41,851 nt of DNA from Bacteroidales bacterium (GTDB lineage: Bacteria; Bacteroidota; Bacteroidia; Bacteroidales; UBA7960). Location: positions 1 through 41,851 of the forward strand of contig SLSZ01000143.1 of the NCBI GenBank assembly GCA_007130125.1. Reading direction: 5' to 3'. Below are positions 1 to 10,790 of this stretch, one piece after another (position 1 is the stretch's first letter; every line of letters starts with the position of its first letter). Made by a program: the position numbers and the translations under genes. The notes under the pieces were generated by a model. It was not told where the DNA came from and did no database searches. It saw only the letters and a program-made list of their open reading frames with translations.

Positions 1-117
1 ATATTTTGAAATTTTTTTACTATTGTTGCTCTATAATAACTATAATATATAGGATCTTATATATTTTAAATAAAAAACTAAGTTTTAACTCCAATATTTA
101 TGATATTACTTGTTTTT

Positions 118-1302
118 TTACATGATCTTTTGATAAACCTGCCACCACCTGTCGGGAATTTCTTCGCAACATGTTGCCTGGTAGTCTTTATAGGAGCAAG
201 GTACAAGGTGTTGTCGTTCATATTTGGTTTGTAATAATGAAGGGCAAGGTATTTCCATCCACCAGCGATCGCTCATTTTGCTTTTATAAAAAACAATCTC
301 ATTCTGGAAGTTTTTCAATGATACAACATATTTGATGTAACTTTTTGAATTTTTATTTGTTTTTGTTGGGAAGTCATCTTTTCTGTTATAAAACCCTTCA
401 ATAAAGTACCATATCATTTGTGCTACCAGGTGAGCTGTTTGGTCTCCTTTGTCAAATGCGGGATTCATTTCATAAAATCCTACTGATGATATTTTATCAC
501 TCAGGCCTGCATATCTGATTATTTGACATGCTTCTTCACCATAAAACCCATTGGGTGATGCATTGGAAGTTGCCGGTGCATCAGATTGTCTGATGCTGGA
601 GATGTCAAACGAGAGCATATCCCCATTTCGCACTATTGGCTCAACTTCTTCTATGTTTTGGCGAACATAACCAAGTCGGTAAACATCAAAATAGAGTTTA
701 TCCATCAACTCCAGTGCATCCTGATCAACAAAATAAGTTTGATAGCCGATGTTTGTGAAATTGAAAAGATAGTTGGGTTGATGTGTGAAAATTGAACTAA
801 GGTAGTTATTGTTATTTATGGAGTCTTTTTTTGCTCCAAGGTCAAAAGAAGAATCTACATTTACCAGGTTTATTATTTGGCCTAGTGATTCATAAGCAAG
901 ATAGTTGGCATAGGTTAAATCCTGGCTGCCACCTACAATTACCGGGATTATATTTTTTTCAATAAGTAATGCTATAGCAAATTTGACTGCAGAGTAGGTG
1001 TCTTGAATTGTTTCACCCGGAATAATATTACCCAAATCGGCAATTTTTGCTTTAAAACTACCCTGAAACAAGCGGTATAAATACTTTCTGACATAATCTG
1101 GAGCAAGCCTGCACCCTGGGTTATTGACAGCATTTCTGTCTTCTGTTATTCCTATTATAGCAATATCAACATTATCTAGGTCAGGGAACTGATTTTTATC
1201 ATAATATGATTTAATTATTTCAGATAGAGATAAAGGGTGTTGCTCACCGGATATCTGAAGGTTTGCTTTGTTAACAGGTTCGAGAAAGTCAGTCAATTCC
1301 AT
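118..1302 (-). CDS. Arginase/formimidoylglutamase (ureohydrolase-fold) family protein, divergent metal site
   Basis: 394 aa ORF; ureohydrolase-like landmarks PVIVGGSQDLTYANY, NVDSSFDLG, DMLSFDISSIRQSDAPA. Confidence 0.75.
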   Translation of the reverse strand: MELTDFLEPVNKANLQISGEQHPLSLSEIIKSYYDKNQFPDLDNVDIAIIGITEDRNAVNNPGCRLAPDYVRKYLYRLFQGSFKAKIADLGNIIPGETIQDTYSAVKFAIALLIEKNIIPVIVGGSQDLTYANYLAYESLGQIINLVNVDSSFDLGAKKDSINNNNYLSSIFTHQPNYLFNFTNIGYQTYFVDQDALELMDKLYFDVYRLGYVRQNIEEVEPIVRNGDMLSFDISSIRQSDAPATSNASPNGFYGEEACQIIRYAGLSDKISSVGFYEMNPAFDKGDQTAHLVAQMIWYFIEGFYNRKDDFPTKTNKNSKSYIKYVVSLKNFQNEIVFYKSKMSDRWWMEIPCPSLLQTKYERQHLVPCSYKDYQATCCEEIPDRWWQVYQKIM

Positions 1303-1322
1303 ATAGCGCGATAATTTTAAAA

Positions 1323-3662
1323 CTACTTTTTTGGTTTTTTAGTAGTTTTTTTTCTTTTTGTACGTGCTTTTTTGTCTGAGGTTGCCTGTTTTGTCAAATC
1401 TAAGCAATCTTCGTACGACATATCTTCAGGATTGACTGTTTTGGGTATTCTGAAATTTTTACCTTTATAGGAAATGTATGGTCCCCATCTGCCTCTTAGT
1501 ATTTTAGTTTCAGGGTCTTTGTCGAAAGTTTTGATAATTTTTTTCTTTTCAGCTTGCCTTTTTTCTTCAATGATCTCAATAGCTCTTTCCTTTGTAATAG
1601 TAAAAGGGTCATCACCTTTAGGAATAGAAAAGAACTTATCGTCAAACCTTATGTAAGGGCCGAATCTTCCTATAGATGCAACAAGCTTTTTTCCTTCATA
1701 TTCGCCGACATCACGTGGAAGCTTAAAAAGCTCAAGTGCTTCTTCCAGAGTAATTGTTTCAAGGCTGTGATTTTTTAAAATTGAAGCAAATTTTGGCTTT
1801 TCCTCTTCTTCGGCATCACCAATTTGTACCATAGGTCCGTATCTGCCTATTTTTGCATATACATTGCGGCCTGTTTTTGGGTCTTTCCCAAGAAGCCTTT
1901 CACCGGAAAATTTTTCGGACTTTTTTGTTGTATCCTCAACTTTATGGTGAAAAGGATGGTAAAAGTCTTTTATTACCTGATCCCATTTATTTTGACCTTG
2001 TGCAATATCATCAAATTTCTTTTCCAGGCTTGCAGTAAAGTTATAATCTAAAATATCTTTAAAATATTCTGTAAGAAATTTTGTAACAACAATGCCCAGG
2101 TCGGTCGGGAACAATTTGTTTTTTTCAACGCCGGTGTTTTCGGCCTTTGTGTCATCGGAAATACTGTCATTTTTTAATAAAAGGTAGTTGAATGATCTCT
2201 TAGTACCTTCTCGACTTTCTTTAATGACATAATCTCGTTTTTGTACGGTTGAAATTGTTGGGGCGTAGGTTGACGGTCTTCCAATGCCCAGCTCTTCAAG
2301 CTTTTTTACCAGGCTAGCTTCAGTGTATCTGGGTGGGTGTTTGGAGAATCTTTCTGTTGCGCTTAATTCATTAAGTATAAGCTTTTGTGATTCTTTTAAC
2401 GGGGGTAATATTCCGGTTTCTGTTTCTTCTTCATCGTCGCTTGATTCAATATATACTTTTAAGAATCCGTCAAATTTAAGCACTTCTCCTGTTGCCTGCA
2501 ATTTGTGATCGGATGTTGATATCCCTATTGTTACGTTGGTTTTATCTATAAGTGCTTCACTCATCTGAGAAGCAATAGTCCTTTTCCAGATCAGTTCGTA
2601 TAGTTTTTGATCTTCAGGGTTTCCTTTAACATTTTCAACGTTTAAATAGGTTGGGCGAATTGCTTCGTGTGCTTCCTGCGCACCTTTTGACTTGGTTGCA
2701 TATTTTCTTGGCTTCAGATATTTTTCGCCAAATTGTTCTGTGATAACTTTTTTGGCCATGCCTATGGCTGTATCAGAGATGTTTACCGAGTCGGTACGCA
2801 TATAGGTTATTTTCCCTGATTCGTAGAGTCTTTGAGCGACGGTCATAGTGCGGGCTACTGAAAACCCAAGCTTCCGGCTTGCTTCTTGTTGAAGAGTTGA
2901 TGTTGTGAAAGGAGCTGCCGGAGATTTCTTCGATGGTTTGGTTTCGGTTTTTTTAACCACAAAAGTGGCGCCCTTACAAGATTCTAAAAATTCAACAGCC
3001 TCCTTTTTGGTTTTGAACCTTTTCGGCAGTTCGGCTTTGAAGCTGTTTTTTTGATCATTGTCTTCAGGAAAAAAATATCCCACAACTCTATATGCAGACT
3101 CAGGTTTGAAGTTTTGTATTTCCCTCTCGCGCTCCACTATAAGTCTTACGGCTACAGACTGCACTCTCCCGGCAGAAAGAGATGGTTTTACTTTTTTCCA
3201 GAGCAGTGGAGAAAGTTCAAATCCAACCAGCCTGTCAAGAATACGCCTTGCTTGTTGGGCATTTACCAGGTTCTGATCTATTTTTCTTGGGTTTTCTATA
3301 GCATTTTTTATAGCATTGGGTGTTATTTCATGAAAGACTATACGCTTATATTTTTTCTCATCAAGCTTAAGGCTTTCTACCAAATGCCATGAAATAGCCT
3401 CCCCCTCTCTATCTTCATCAGTTGCCAGCCAAACGGTGCCGGCTTCTTTTGACAATTTCTTTAATTCATTTACAACAGGTTTTTTATCAGAAGGGATTTC
3501 ATAGTTGGGGTTAAAATTATTTTCAATGTCAACTCCAAGGTTTGTTTTTGAAAGATCGCGCACATGTCCGTAACTTGACTTAACAAGAAATTCCTTGCCC
3601 AGAAAACTTTCAATGGTTTTAGCTTTTGCTGGTGACTCTACAATAACCAGGTTTTTCGTCAT
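1323..3662 (-). CDS. topA: DNA topoisomerase I (type IA)
   Basis: 779 aa; TOPRIM start LVIVESPAKAKTIESFLG, DEDREGEAISWH, active-site region ESGKITYMRTDSVNIS, C-terminal repeats GRYGPMVQ/GRFGPYIR/GRWGPYIS, Lys-rich tail. Confidence 0.97.
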   Translation of the reverse strand: MTKNLVIVESPAKAKTIESFLGKEFLVKSSYGHVRDLSKTNLGVDIENNFNPNYEIPSDKKPVVNELKKLSKEAGTVWLATDEDREGEAISWHLVESLKLDEKKYKRIVFHEITPNAIKNAIENPRKIDQNLVNAQQARRILDRLVGFELSPLLWKKVKPSLSAGRVQSVAVRLIVEREREIQNFKPESAYRVVGYFFPEDNDQKNSFKAELPKRFKTKKEAVEFLESCKGATFVVKKTETKPSKKSPAAPFTTSTLQQEASRKLGFSVARTMTVAQRLYESGKITYMRTDSVNISDTAIGMAKKVITEQFGEKYLKPRKYATKSKGAQEAHEAIRPTYLNVENVKGNPEDQKLYELIWKRTIASQMSEALIDKTNVTIGISTSDHKLQATGEVLKFDGFLKVYIESSDDEEETETGILPPLKESQKLILNELSATERFSKHPPRYTEASLVKKLEELGIGRPSTYAPTISTVQKRDYVIKESREGTKRSFNYLLLKNDSISDDTKAENTGVEKNKLFPTDLGIVVTKFLTEYFKDILDYNFTASLEKKFDDIAQGQNKWDQVIKDFYHPFHHKVEDTTKKSEKFSGERLLGKDPKTGRNVYAKIGRYGPMVQIGDAEEEEKPKFASILKNHSLETITLEEALELFKLPRDVGEYEGKKLVASIGRFGPYIRFDDKFFSIPKGDDPFTITKERAIEIIEEKRQAEKKKIIKTFDKDPETKILRGRWGPYISYKGKNFRIPKTVNPEDMSYEDCLDLTKQATSDKKARTKRKKTTKKPKK

Positions 3663-3976
3663 AATATATTATTTCTTTCTGTGTATTATTCTCGTACTAT
3701 TTGTTATTTAAGTGACTTCTAAAACTATTAGAACGGGCACATTATTATATAAACAGCTAACTTTTTTAACAAACAAGATCAAAAGTACAATTACTTATTT
3801 TTTAACAAATATAAACAACATAAGGTTATCAAAATACAACTTGTTTTAACACAGGATTTTTGGATATTGGTGTTTATTTGTTAATCAAAAAATTTTAGCT
3901 TGCAAAGAAAAGCAAAAGGTTTTTTATAAACCACATCTTTTAATAATTTTTTGATTTATTTCATATTGAAATTGAG

Positions 3977-3984
3977 TACCTTTG
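3977..3984 (+). promoter_or_regulatory. Bacteroidetes-type -7 element (TACCTTTG) for miaB
   Basis: Exact match to TAnnTTTG about 36 nt before the probable GTG start; candidate -33 TTG is spaced 23 nt, so a weak match. Confidence 0.4.
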
Positions 3985-4020
3985 CACGGCAAAAACCAGC
4001 AGAATCAACATAAAAGGATT

Positions 4021-5385
4021 GTGAAAAAATTTTTATACATAGAGACATACGGGTGTCAGATGAATTTTTCTGACAGTGAAATTGTTGTGTCAATAATGAA
4101 AGATCAGGGATATGAAATGACCGGCAAGCCTGAAGATGCTGATGCGGTTTTTTTGAATACATGCTCTATACGTGACAATGCCGAGAAAAGGGTTTTGAGG
4201 CGATTAGAGAATTTGCAGTCACTTAGGAAGAAAAAACCTAACCTGATTATTGGTGTTTTGGGTTGCATGGCTGAGAGGGTAAAAGAATCGTTGTTGGAAG
4301 AGGCTGAAATTGGTATGCGTATTGATATGGTTGTGGGTCCTGATGCTTATCGTGATCTACCTTATTTGATACGCGATGCAGAAAGCGGTCACAAAGCTAT
4401 CAATGTTATTTTATCAACTGAGGAGACCTATGCTGATCTGACTCCTGTAAGATATGATTCAAATGGTGTATCGGCTTTTATATCAATCATGCGTGGTTGC
4501 GAGAATTTTTGTTCTTATTGTGTGGTTCCAGGTACTAGGGGCAAAGAGAGAAGCCGTTCGCCCAAAACTATAGTCAGCGAGGCCGGTCAGCTTTATGAGC
4601 GAGGATACCGGGAAATTACGCTTTTAGGTCAAAATGTTAATTCATTTATGTGGGATTGCTCAACAGATAGAGACGTTATAAATTTCCCTGCTCTTATTGA
4701 TAATATAGCAAAAAAGCATCCTTTGATGAGGATACGTTTTGCTACTTCACATCCCAAAGATCTGTCAGATGATCTGATAAGTGTGATTGCATCAAACCCT
4801 AATATATGCCGCTCAATACATCTTCCTGTTCAGTCAGGTAGTAATCCGGTATTGAAACGCATGAACCGTAAGTACACAGCTGAGTCGTACATGGAAAGAG
4901 TTCAATCTATAAGAGACAGAATTCCCGGGTGTACTGTTTCTACAGATATTATTTCCGGCTTTTGTGGTGAGACCGAAGAAGATCATCGTCGTACTATGAG
5001 TTTAATGAAAAAAGCCGGGTTCGATTTTGCATACATGTTCAAGTATTCTGAAAGGCCGGGAACCCTTGCGGAAAGTTCTTTTGAAGATGACGTGCCTGAT
5101 GATGTAAAAACCAGGAGGCTTGAAGAAATAATTAATTTGCAGCAAGAGTTATCGCATGAAAGCAATCTTAGTGATGTGGGGAAGGTTTTTGAGGTTTTGG
5201 TTGAAGGTGTTTCTAAGCGTTCGAATGAAAACGTCATGGGGCGAAACTCACAGAACAAGGTTGTTATTTTCAAGGATAAAGGTTTTAAGGCCGGAACCTA
5301 TGTGAGTGTAGAAATCAAGCAATGCACATCTGCAACTCTGCTTGGCGAAGCAGTGGCCGTAAGTGAACAATGCGGAGGTGAGTAA
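4021..5385 (+). CDS. miaB: tRNA-2-methylthio-N6-dimethylallyladenosine synthase (radical SAM methylthiotransferase)
   Basis: YIETYGCQMNFSDSEIV; radical SAM motif CENFCSYC; TRAM-like C-terminus; GTG start at 4021 preferred over the TTG at 3982. Confidence 0.95.
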   Translation: MKKFLYIETYGCQMNFSDSEIVVSIMKDQGYEMTGKPEDADAVFLNTCSIRDNAEKRVLRRLENLQSLRKKKPNLIIGVLGCMAERVKESLLEEAEIGMRIDMVVGPDAYRDLPYLIRDAESGHKAINVILSTEETYADLTPVRYDSNGVSAFISIMRGCENFCSYCVVPGTRGKERSRSPKTIVSEAGQLYERGYREITLLGQNVNSFMWDCSTDRDVINFPALIDNIAKKHPLMRIRFATSHPKDLSDDLISVIASNPNICRSIHLPVQSGSNPVLKRMNRKYTAESYMERVQSIRDRIPGCTVSTDIISGFCGETEEDHRRTMSLMKKAGFDFAYMFKYSERPGTLAESSFEDDVPDDVKTRRLEEIINLQQELSHESNLSDVGKVFEVLVEGVSKRSNENVMGRNSQNKVVIFKDKGFKAGTYVSVEIKQCTSATLLGEAVAVSEQCGGE

Positions 5386-5502
5386 AAGGGTGATTAATAT
5401 AAAAGTTGAAAAGCAATAAAAACAATATCCAAAAAGCTTAAACAACTAGACGTCTTAACGACTCAACCAATATAATTTTCCGGCATTTAAAATTCACACA
5501 AT

Positions 5503-6171
5503 TTATTTTCCAAGGAAAGCCTTTGCAATCAGTATATCTTCCGGAGTGGTAATTTTGATATTTTCTTTGTTTCCATCAACCAGAAAAATTCTTTCACCTC
5601 TTGATTCAAGTACCGATGCGTCATCGGTGAAACTATCTTTATAATTTTGATTATATGCGTCTTTTATTTTTTCTGATACAAAGCCCTGTGGTGTTTGAAC
5701 AATTTTTAGTTTGCTGCGGTCCTGTATTTTACTCATAGCACCATCAACCAATCTGACAGATTCATTAATATCTATTACAGGTATTGCATTGCCAAATTTT
5801 TGTGCACAGTTATATACTTTTTCAATTGTTTCGTTGTTAACTAAAGGCCTTACGCCATCATGGATTGCTACAATGCAATTATCAGGAATATATTTGAGAC
5901 CGTATTTAACTGAATGAAACCTTGTTGGCCCTCCCGGGATGACTTTGTGTTTATAAGAAAAGTTGTGCTTTTTGCACAATTCTTTCCATTGGCTTATTAG
6001 TTCTTCAGGCAGGACCAGCACAATTTTTATGTTGGGAAAATGCTTTATAAAAGGCTCAATAGAGTGAATTAATATTGGCTTTCCTTTTATAACAAAAAAC
6101 TGCTTGGGGTTTTTGGACTGCATTCTTAAGCCTTTCCCCCCTGCTGTTATAAGTAATGCTTTTTCAGACAT
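5503..6171 (-). CDS. ispD: 2-C-methyl-D-erythritol 4-phosphate cytidylyltransferase
   Basis: LLITAGGKGLRMQSKNPKQFFVIKGKPIL; AIHDGVRPLV; TDDASVLE. Confidence 0.95.
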   Translation of the reverse strand: MSEKALLITAGGKGLRMQSKNPKQFFVIKGKPILIHSIEPFIKHFPNIKIVLVLPEELISQWKELCKKHNFSYKHKVIPGGPTRFHSVKYGLKYIPDNCIVAIHDGVRPLVNNETIEKVYNCAQKFGNAIPVIDINESVRLVDGAMSKIQDRSKLKIVQTPQGFVSEKIKDAYNQNYKDSFTDDASVLESRGERIFLVDGNKENIKITTPEDILIAKAFLGK

Positions 6172-6178
6172 TTTACAA

Positions 6179-7234
6179 TCAAATAATTAACATGGCATCA
6201 CCATAGGTGAAAAACTTATATTTTTCCTTAATGGCTGTTTTGTAGGCTTTCATCAAGAAATCATAACCTGCAAAAGCTGCTACCATCATCATCAAAGTTG
6301 ACTGTGGCAGATGGAAATTAGATACCATGCAATTGGCAACACTAAAGTCGTAAGGTGGGTAAATAAATTTATTTGTCCAGCCTTCGTGTGGCTTGAGGTA
6401 CCCTGTGATTGATACCGATGATTCCAGTGCTCTCATTGTTGTAGTACCAACTGCACATATTTTTTTTCGCTTGTCTTTTGCATTGTTAATTACTTCCGTA
6501 GTTTTTTCTTCAATTGAGAATTTTTCGGAATCCATTTTGTGTTTGCTAAGGTCTTCAACATCTACACTTCTAAAGTTTCCAAGCCCTGCATGCAGGGTGA
6601 TGTCTGTAAAGTTAACACCTTTTATTTCCAGTCTTTTTATCAGTTGACGGCTGAAATGCATTCCTGCCGTAGGAGCAACCACGGCACCCTCTTTTTTAGC
6701 GAATATAGTTTGGTAGCGTTCTTTGTCTTCGGGTGTCACAGGCCTGTTAATTTGCTTGGGTATTGGTGTTTCACCCAACGCCTCAATGGTTTTTTTGAAC
6801 TCATTATAAGTGCCATCAAACAAAAATCTGATTGTACGCCCTCTTGATGTTGTATTGTCGATAACCTCAGCAACAAGGTTTTCATCTTCACCAAAATATA
6901 GTTTGTTGCCTATTCTTATTTTTCGTGCAGGGTCAACAAGAACATCCCATAATCTGGCTTCCCGGTTTAGCTCACGAAGCAAAAAAACCTCAATCTTTGC
7001 CCCGGTTTTCTCTTTAGTGCCATACAAACGAGCGGGAAAAACCTTGGTGTTGTTTACAATCATTATGTCACCATCGCCAAAATAATCAAGAATGTCTTTG
7101 AAAACCTTATGTTCGATGGTTTGTTTTTTCCGGTCAAGCACCATTAACCTGGATTCATCTCTGTTATCAGCAGGATGTTTTGCAATAAGATCAGCTGGTA
7201 AGTTTAATCTAAAATCTGACAACTTCATTTTCAA
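6179..7234 (-). CDS. queA: S-adenosylmethionine:tRNA ribosyltransferase-isomerase
   Basis: [53 protein letters not shown]. Confidence 0.96.
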   Translation of the reverse strand: MKMKLSDFRLNLPADLIAKHPADNRDESRLMVLDRKKQTIEHKVFKDILDYFGDGDIMIVNNTKVFPARLYGTKEKTGAKIEVFLLRELNREARLWDVLVDPARKIRIGNKLYFGEDENLVAEVIDNTTSRGRTIRFLFDGTYNEFKKTIEALGETPIPKQINRPVTPEDKERYQTIFAKKEGAVVAPTAGMHFSRQLIKRLEIKGVNFTDITLHAGLGNFRSVDVEDLSKHKMDSEKFSIEEKTTEVINNAKDKRKKICAVGTTTMRALESSVSITGYLKPHEGWTNKFIYPPYDFSVANCMVSNFHLPQSTLMMMVAAFAGYDFLMKAYKTAIKEKYKFFTYGDAMLII

Positions 7235-7597
7235 AACGCTTTTTGTTAATTAAACCAAGGGTGGTATGAATAAATTGGTTTCGGAACTATAATAATATCC
7301 AGAGAGAAATTAATTTATCAACAAATTTGTTAAAAGGTAATTGGCAATTTTTATCCTGGAATTATTTCCGAGCTTAAAGTTTTACTTATGTTTATTTTTT
7401 TAAGGTTTGCAAAGATAATATTTGAAAGGGCGGTTGTCAACTAGTTGTTAAAATTAAAAAAAACACGAAATTTTATTTTAGTTATAACTGATGCATAACA
7501 TATTGATAGTTAAAGATAAAACTGCCTTAATTATTTATGAATTTTTAACAAAGCATGATAATTATTGCTGGTATGGAAAATATTTTGAGAAAGTTTT

Positions 7598-8305
7598 TTA
7601 TTGTGTAATCATTTTTTCAAATTCTTCTATGCTGATGGCGTTATTTATTTGATATTCGCCTATCCTTGTTCGTCTTAAATTCTTGAGGTATGCACCTGAT
7701 CCCAGGGCGAAGCCGAAATCACGAGCCAGGGATCTTATATATGTACCTTTACTGCAGACAACGTTAAAGTCTATATCAGGCAAAGCTGTTTTTTTTATTT
7801 GAAATTTTGAAATGTATATGGTGTTTGGTTCAATAGGGGTGTCACTTTTTCCTTTTCTTGCATATAAATAAGCACGTTTGCCGTTTATCTTCTTAGCTGA
7901 ATAAAGTGGCGGTAACTGTTCCAGTTTGCCAGTAAGTTTTTCAACTGCCTTTTCAATCATTTTTTCTGTAATATGCTCTGTGGTATATTCTTTATCGAGT
8001 TGTGTTTCAAGATCAAATGACGGAGTTGTAGCACCCAGGTGAAATGTTCCTTCATATTCTTTTTCCATATTTTGAAATTCCTGGATTGTCTTGGTCTTTT
8101 TCCCGGTACATATTATCAGCAAACCCGTGGCGAGAGGATCAAGTGTTCCGGCATGTCCGATTTTGATTTTTTTTATATCGAGTTTATATCGCAGCAGGGA
8201 TTTGATCTTGCTGATCACGTCAAAAGATGTCCATTTGTATGGCTTGTCAAAAAGCAATACCTCACCAGTTAACAGTGAATCTTTAAGTTGTTGGATTTTT
8301 TCCAT
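7598..8305 (-). CDS. truB: tRNA pseudouridine(55) synthase
   Basis: LLFDKPYKWTSFDVISKIK; KIGHAGTLDPLATGLLIICTGKKTK; SKGTYIRSLARDFG. Internal Met at 8305 is the likely start; the ORF extends to 8329. Confidence 0.95.
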   Translation of the reverse strand: MEKIQQLKDSLLTGEVLLFDKPYKWTSFDVISKIKSLLRYKLDIKKIKIGHAGTLDPLATGLLIICTGKKTKTIQEFQNMEKEYEGTFHLGATTPSFDLETQLDKEYTTEHITEKMIEKAVEKLTGKLEQLPPLYSAKKINGKRAYLYARKGKSDTPIEPNTIYISKFQIKKTALPDIDFNVVCSKGTYIRSLARDFGFALGSGAYLKNLRRTRIGEYQINNAISIEEFEKMITQ

Positions 8306-8312
8306 AGCAGAA

Positions 8313-9116
8313 TTACATGTTGCTGCCAATAATGATAGCAGTAAGGCCTACTATCAAGCAGTAAATTGAAAAGTATTCGATTTTTCCTCTTCTTACTATA
8401 TTGAGCATCCATTTACATGCAACAACTCCCGCGACAAACGCGGCTACTGCTCCTATTATCATTGGCCCTGCAGTTGTAGATGCTTCTGCGGTATGCTCTG
8501 ACATTTGAATTACCTTTAAAAAGTTTGCACCGAAAATAGGAATAAGAACCATTAAAAATGAAAAGCGAATAGCTTTAGTTCTTTCTATTCCAAAGAATAA
8601 AGCGGTAGATATAGTGGCTCCACTTCTGCTTATCCCCGGCAAAATAGCTAATGTTTGCGCTACGCCTATTATCAGGGCAGTTTTCAATGTAACATCTTTA
8701 TCATTTTTTGGAACAAAACGGGTTAGAAACAGTAAGGTGGCGGTAATAAGCAACATAAAACCAACAATTACGACCACATTGTCTTCTGTAAAAATACTTT
8801 CTATTTGTTCTTCAAAAAGTAAACCTACAATAGCTGTTGGTACAGCTGATGCCAATAGCAACAGTGTAAACTTCATTTCAGGGTTCCACTCAAATTTGAA
8901 AAAGTTAACCGCAAGGCTAACAATATCTTTCCAAAAAACAACTACTACGCTTAAAAATGTTGCACCATGTACAATAATGTTAAATGTAAAAAAGTCGTGT
9001 GGGTCTTCCAGTTTAAAGATAGCCCCCGCCAGCTCCAGGTGCCCGCTGCTACTTACCGGTAAAAACTCAGTTAACCCCTGCAATAAGCCTAGTATTAATG
9101 CTTCCAGCCAACTCAT
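8313..9116 (-). CDS. uppP: Undecaprenyl-diphosphatase (BacA/UppP family)
   Basis: ILGLLQGLTEFLPVSSSGHLELAGAIF; LPGISRSGATIS. Confidence 0.96.
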   Translation of the reverse strand: MSWLEALILGLLQGLTEFLPVSSSGHLELAGAIFKLEDPHDFFTFNIIVHGATFLSVVVVFWKDIVSLAVNFFKFEWNPEMKFTLLLLASAVPTAIVGLLFEEQIESIFTEDNVVVIVGFMLLITATLLFLTRFVPKNDKDVTLKTALIIGVAQTLAILPGISRSGATISTALFFGIERTKAIRFSFLMVLIPIFGANFLKVIQMSEHTAEASTTAGPMIIGAVAAFVAGVVACKWMLNIVRRGKIEYFSIYCLIVGLTAIIIGSNM

Positions 9117-9362
9117 AACTGTGTAAACTTTTTATTTAAATAAAAATTGCGTGCAAAGATATTAAATTCATAATATAATAAACTATGAAGTACGGTTAAA
9201 CAGAAACCCTTAAATTAACTTTATTACCGGCAAATGGGTTGAGTATGCAAATCTTAAAGGGTGTGGTTATAGTATAGTTAAGAATAGTTATGGTCTTGAC
9301 TATTATATAATATATAACACAACTAAATTCAATAGCATGCCTTAATTAACCCAATTATTGAC

Positions 9363-9635
9363 TTACTTTTTTTTACTGGTATCTTCTCCAGGCTTATCTG
9401 TTTTTTTGCTTAAAATAACATATATCTGTACAGCAAAGCCAAATAAAACCAATATAGGGGCTAGGGTTATTCTTCTGAAGCTGAATATATCTTCAGAGAA
9501 TTTGGAGGGGTCCTCCGTTCCACCTCCAATCATAAGCAGAAAGCCAATAGCAGTAATAATTAATCCTGCTATCATTAGGGTGTATTTACGCTTATCGAAC
9601 AATAATTCTTTTTTGGGTTGTTTGCTTTTCGCCAT
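9363..9635 (-). CDS. Small two-TM protein, DUF3098-like
   Basis: 90 aa with two hydrophobic segments, between ftsX and uppP as is usual in Bacteroidetes. Confidence 0.7.
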   Translation of the reverse strand: MAKSKQPKKELLFDKRKYTLMIAGLIITAIGFLLMIGGGTEDPSKFSEDIFSFRRITLAPILVLFGFAVQIYVILSKKTDKPGEDTSKKK

Positions 9636-9649
9636 GGTTTAAAAGTTTT

Positions 9650-10531
9650 CTAATAGAAGTAAAGATTATCGGTTTTTATTTTTAAATATTTTCTAACTGC
9701 AAAGAAAGTGGATATCCAACTAATTATTATTCCCAGAAAAACAACAATAACAAAAAGCATAAACAAAAGGTTGATATCCTGAAAAGCTTGTAGTTCAGGT
9801 ATTTGTTTTTGGGCAGTGTAAAGAGTGAAAATAAGCAGGCCTATTGCTATCATGGCACCAATAATGCCCTGTATAACTCCTTTTATCACAAATGGTTTTC
9901 GTATGAATGACTGTGTTGCTCCTACCAGCTGCATGCTTTTGATTAAAAATCTTTTGGAGAACACACTCAGCCTAATAGTGTTATTTATAAGAGCAAAAGC
10001 TATTATGGTTAGCAAAACGCTGAACAATAACAGCACGGCACCTATCCGTTTTATATTTTCGTTAATAAGATGTACCAAAGATCTTTGGTAATATACTTCT
10101 TTTACTATCCGGTTTTCCATCAATTGGTTTTCAAAAACGGCTACTGTATCAGGGTGGGTGTAACCCGCTCTTAACCTTACATCTATAGATGGGAACAGGG
10201 GGTTGTAACCGAGAAATTCAATAAAGTCTTCTCCAAGCTCATCAATAAGCTCTTCAGCAGCTTCATCTTTTGATACGAAATTTGTTGACTTAATAGCAGG
10301 CTTTGTGTCAAGGCTGTTTTGCAAAAGGTTAATATCTGCTTGTCTTGCATTATCAGTAAGTATCACAGAAAACCCAATGTTTTCTTGTATGTGATCGGAA
10401 ATCATTTTGGCATGGAGAACTATAAGTCCTAATAAACCCAACACATAAAGCACCAAAGTGATACTTACCACTGTTGATATATATGAGTTTTTTAGCCTCT
10501 TGCCTACTATGATGTCTTCTTGTCGTGCCAT
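9650..10531 (-). CDS. ftsX: Cell division protein FtsX (ABC transporter permease-like)
   Basis: 293 aa, N-terminal TM, extracytoplasmic domain, C-terminal FtsX permease region (SMQLVGATQSFIRKPFVIKGVIQGIIGA). Confidence 0.9.
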   Translation of the reverse strand: MARQEDIIVGKRLKNSYISTVVSITLVLYVLGLLGLIVLHAKMISDHIQENIGFSVILTDNARQADINLLQNSLDTKPAIKSTNFVSKDEAAEELIDELGEDFIEFLGYNPLFPSIDVRLRAGYTHPDTVAVFENQLMENRIVKEVYYQRSLVHLINENIKRIGAVLLLFSVLLTIIAFALINNTIRLSVFSKRFLIKSMQLVGATQSFIRKPFVIKGVIQGIIGAMIAIGLLIFTLYTAQKQIPELQAFQDINLLFMLFVIVVFLGIIISWISTFFAVRKYLKIKTDNLYFY

Positions 10532-10790
10532 AGTTTTTTATTGAACGCAAATTTACAAAAAAATATATACAGGATTGTTAATTTGTAACGTAGTTGTTTA
10601 TTGTTGGGTTTTTGTTTGATAGATTGATGTTTTTAGAGGATTTAAAGAGTATAGTGTTAGTTGGGTTGAACGGATTGGGGTGTTTGTTATAAGTAAATTT
10701 GTTTTTTATTCAAACAATTTATAATATTTTTGGTTTGAATATAAAACAATGTACAAAAACTTATTTAGCTAAACTTTAATCAACAGGCAT

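Noticed and set aside
3051-3392. 113-aa plus-strand ORF opposite topA
   Set aside because: Lies antisense within a clear topA coding region; composition typical of shadow ORFs.
7252-7281. 7-bp inverted repeat AAACCAA/TTGGTTT upstream of queA
   Set aside because: Short, with a 16-nt loop in AT-rich DNA; could be chance, and it does not match a preQ1 aptamer.
8614-9126. 170-aa plus-strand ORF opposite uppP
   Set aside because: Antisense to a well-supported gene; shadow ORF.
10540-10790. Possible THF or other riboswitch upstream of fhs
   Set aside because: No conserved aptamer core visible; only a -7-like TATTTTTG with poor spacing to TTTG.
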